From the NCBI GenBank assembly GCA_018063485.1, contig JAGPBG010000105.1, forward strand, positions 1-7,226: DNA of 7,226 nt, in the 5' to 3' direction. This document shows positions 4,997 to 7,226 of the stretch, one piece after another. Source of the DNA: Cypionkella sp. GTDB lineage: Bacteria; Pseudomonadota; Alphaproteobacteria; Rhodobacterales; Rhodobacteraceae. Below the pieces are notes generated by a model. That model ran no database searches and had not been told where the DNA came from. It saw nothing but the letters and a program-made list of their open reading frames with translations. Numbering within the stretch: position 1 is the first letter of the stretch; each line of letters opens with the position of its first letter. A program made the translations under genes and the position numbers.

Positions 4997-7226
4997 GCTT
5001 TCAGCATCCGCCCGGCCATCTCGCTTAGATCCCGGCTCAGCCCCTTGCTGGCCAGCATCCGCTCCAACTGGGTCCGCATCATCGCCTGACGATCCACATC
5101 ATAGCGTGGCATCGTCTCAAAGGCCGTCGACATCCGCGCTGCCGTCTGCGGATTCAACGGATCCAGCCGCAGCAGCCAATCGGTCAGCAGGCGATAGCCC
5201 GTTCCCGAAGCGTGGTGGAAACCGGCGTGATTTCCGGTCAGCGCCCCGATCACCGACCTGAATCTGTTTGGATTTTTCCAATCAAAATCCGCTCTTGCGG
5301 TCAACTCCTCAACCAAAGACGCGACTCTGTTCGGCTCGGCAAAAGCCACCTGAACCGCGAACCACTTATCCATCACCAGCCGGTCGGGTGCCCATTTCTT
5401 CGCAAAGGCAGCCAGTTCCGCCGCTCCCGCGCCAATCTCCAGCAAAATGGCCAGCGCGCCAGAGCTTTCGGTCATGTTGTCGGCCACAGCAAAGGCCCGG
5501 CGCGCGGCCTCGCCGCCATCCAATTGCGCGATCAGACCCAGCACCGACAGGCGCAGCGCGCGCGGCCCCGATTGTGCCGGATCATAGGCCCCCGGCACAT
5601 GATTTGCCGACAAGAGCCCTGCCAATTGCGGCAGCATCGCCTTGGCCAGCGCCCGATACAGCCGCTTGCGCGCGTTATGAATGCCCGCGGGATCAGGCAC
5701 ATGGCCCGCCGCGAACAAGGTCGCCGCCATGTCATCCTCGCCGGGCAAGCGTAGAACTAGGGCGCGAAACGCCGGATCAAGACGACTGTCGGCGGCCAGT
5801 AGCGACAGCCCCTCCAGCAAATCGCCTGAAGGCTCGGCCCCATCGGTCACCATTCGCGCCAATGTTTCTTTCGCCAGCGCCCGCCCCGATTCCCAGCGGT
5901 TGAACGGGTCGGTGTCATGCGCCAACAGGAAGGCACGTTCGGCACTGGAAACTGCGCGCTCCAAAATCACCGGCGCCGAAAAGCCCCGCAAAATCGAAGG
6001 GATAGGCCGCGATGCCAAACCCTCGAAGGCAAAACTCTGCCGGGCTTCGGTCAATTCAAGCACCCTTGTGCCCACCACCTCATCGCCATTCGGGTTCAAC
6101 AACCCAACGGCCACGGGAATCACCTTGGCCCCGCCCTGCCCCAATGGATTGACCTGTTCCAGCGTCAATTCATAGCGCCCGGCGTCCCAGCTTTCCGACA
6201 CTTTCACCCGTGGGGTTCCGGCATCGGTATACCAGCGCTTGAACTGCGTCAGATCGCGCCCGGTGGCATCCTCGAACACCTTCAACCAATCCTCGATCGT
6301 TGCGGCCTCACCGTCGTGGCGCTCAAAATAGAGATCGAGCGCCGCCCGATACCCTGCATCGCCGACCAGCGTTTTCAGCATCCCGATCACTTCCGCGCCC
6401 TTTTCATAGACGGTCGCAGTATAGAAATTGTTGATCTCGATGTAATGATCAGGTCGCACCGGATGCGCCAATGGCCCGCCATCTTCGCGAAACTGGCGCG
6501 CGCGCAGCATCAGCACATCCTCGATCCTCTTGACGGCGGGACTGCGCATGTCACCGGAAAACTGCTGGTCACGAAACACTGTCAGCCCCTCCTTCAGGCA
6601 CAGTTGGAACCAATCGCGGCAGGTGATCCGGTTGCCGGTCCAGTTGTGGAAATATTCATGTGCGATGATGGATTCGATGCGGGCGAAATCATCGTCCGTC
6701 GCGGTTTCAGCACTGGCCAAAACATAGCGAGAGTTGAAAATGTTCAAGCCCTTGTTCTCCATTGCCCCCATATTGAAGTCATCAACGGCCACAATGTTGA
6801 AAATATCCAAATCGTATTCGCGTCCATATTCGGTCTCATCCCAGCGCATCGAGCGTTTCAGCGCATCCATCGCATAGGCGCACAGGGTTTCATCGCCCCG
6901 GCGCACCCAGATGTTCAGCGCCACCTTGCGCCCCGACATCGTGGTGAACTGATCCGAATGCGCCACCAGATCGCCCGCCACCAGCGCAAACAGATAGGCC
7001 GGTTTTGGCCAGGGATCATCCCATTGCCCGCGCGCGCCCATCGGATTGCCGTTCGACAGCAGCACCGGCAGATCGCTTTCAATCTTCACCTGAAACCGCA
7101 CCATCACATCCGGGCGGTCGGGATAATAGGTGATCTTGCGAAAGCCCTCGGCCTCGCATTGGGTGCAATACATACCGTTAGACATGTAAAGCCCCTCAAG
7201 CGCCGTATTGGTTTGCGGTGAGATTT
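4993..7226 (-). CDS. pepN: Aminopeptidase N (M1 family zinc metallopeptidase), 5' end cut by the window edge
   Basis: PepN removes N-terminal amino acids from peptides in the cytoplasm. The frame is open to the right edge: the bases beyond the internal ATG at 7185 translate to [13 protein letters not shown], which aligns with E. coli PepN near residue 102 ([13 protein letters not shown]), so that ATG is not the start. About 743 residues are visible and roughly 100-110 are missing. Counting from the internal Met, CTQCEAEGF (7-15) holds substrate-contacting residues, GAMEN is at 140-144, the zinc site HEYFH at 176-180 has its third ligand Glu199 after the standard 18-residue gap, and [12 protein letters not shown] carries the transition-state Tyr. 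The beta-sandwich and C-terminal helical domains (DUF3458 type) follow and end at MLKA. All catalytic residues are present and no frameshift is seen. It shares four bases with the convergent transglycosylase gene. Confidence 0.97.
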   Translation of the reverse strand, partial: ISPQTNTALEGLYMSNGMYCTQCEAEGFRKITYYPDRPDVMVRFQVKIESDLPVLLSNGNPMGARGQWDDPWPKPAYLFALVAGDLVAHSDQFTTMSGRKVALNIWVRRGDETLCAYAMDALKRSMRWDETEYGREYDLDIFNIVAVDDFNMGAMENKGLNIFNSRYVLASAETATDDDFARIESIIAHEYFHNWTGNRITCRDWFQLCLKEGLTVFRDQQFSGDMRSPAVKRIEDVLMLRARQFREDGGPLAHPVRPDHYIEINNFYTATVYEKGAEVIGMLKTLVGDAGYRAALDLYFERHDGEAATIEDWLKVFEDATGRDLTQFKRWYTDAGTPRVKVSESWDAGRYELTLEQVNPLGQGGAKVIPVAVGLLNPNGDEVVGTRVLELTEARQSFAFEGLASRPIPSILRGFSAPVILERAVSSAERAFLLAHDTDPFNRWESGRALAKETLARMVTDGAEPSGDLLEGLSLLAADSRLDPAFRALVLRLPGEDDMAATLFAAGHVPDPAGIHNARKRLYRALAKAMLPQLAGLLSANHVPGAYDPAQSGPRALRLSVLGLIAQLDGGEAARRAFAVADNMTESSGALAILLEIGAGAAELAAFAKKWAPDRLVMDKWFAVQVAFAEPNRVASLVEELTARADFDWKNPNRFRSVIGALTGNHAGFHHASGTGYRLLTDWLLRLDPLNPQTAARMSTAFETMPRYDVDRQAMMRTQLERMLASKGLSRDLSEMAGRMLKA

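Noticed and set aside
5917..7221. 434-codon open frame on the plus strand opposite pepN
   Set aside because: It is a shadow of a high-GC gene: the translation is rich in His, Arg, Pro and Gln with no domain, while the opposite strand encodes a complete M1 catalytic core.
1..7226. A novel defence, mobile or other multi-gene system
   Set aside because: Every substantial frame is accounted for by a known housekeeping or widespread family. There are no transposase, integrase, phage or toxin-antitoxin genes, no CRISPR-like repeats and no compositional island visible by eye.

Overview
The window looks like ordinary chromosomal DNA from a high-GC alphaproteobacterium, most likely of the Rhodobacterales (Roseobacter/Rhodobacter group). 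I base this on the protein sequences: a GatB of 503 residues with a typical Rhodobacteraceae N-terminus, an orphan HisC-like aminotransferase, a small DUF4177 protein and an E. coli-type PepN. No tools were run, so all family assignments rest on motifs read by eye.

Layout, left to right: (1) the 5' 60% of murD on the minus strand, cut by the left edge; (2) a 274-base divergent intergenic region; (3) a plus-strand PLP-dependent aminotransferase of the HisC-like class, possibly coupled to a 24-codon upstream ORF; (4) a minus-strand DUF4177 protein whose stop codon touches the aminotransferase stop, preceded by a good sigma-54-like -24/-12 sequence; (5) a hairpin, then gatB on the minus strand; (6) a 179-base divergent intergenic region; (7) a small plus-strand lipoprotein lytic transglycosylase; (8) pepN on the minus strand, overlapping the transglycosylase by four bases at a shared CTAG, with its 5' end cut by the right edge.

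The genes are housekeeping functions: peptidoglycan precursor synthesis (MurD), peptidoglycan cleavage (SLT lipoprotein), amino acid metabolism (aminotransferase), Gln-tRNA/Asn-tRNA formation (GatB) and peptide turnover (PepN). Orientation alternates at almost every junction, so nothing here looks like an operon. The only co-directional neighbours, gatB and the DUF4177 gene, are separated by 150 bases holding a hairpin and a candidate promoter. I see no mobile element, CRISPR array, tRNA, rRNA, phage or defence gene, and no evidence of a new multi-gene system. The items worth a second look are small: the sigma-54-like promoter, the ATGA-coupled leader ORF, the two extremely tight convergent junctions, and an unusual Cys in a conserved GatB motif.
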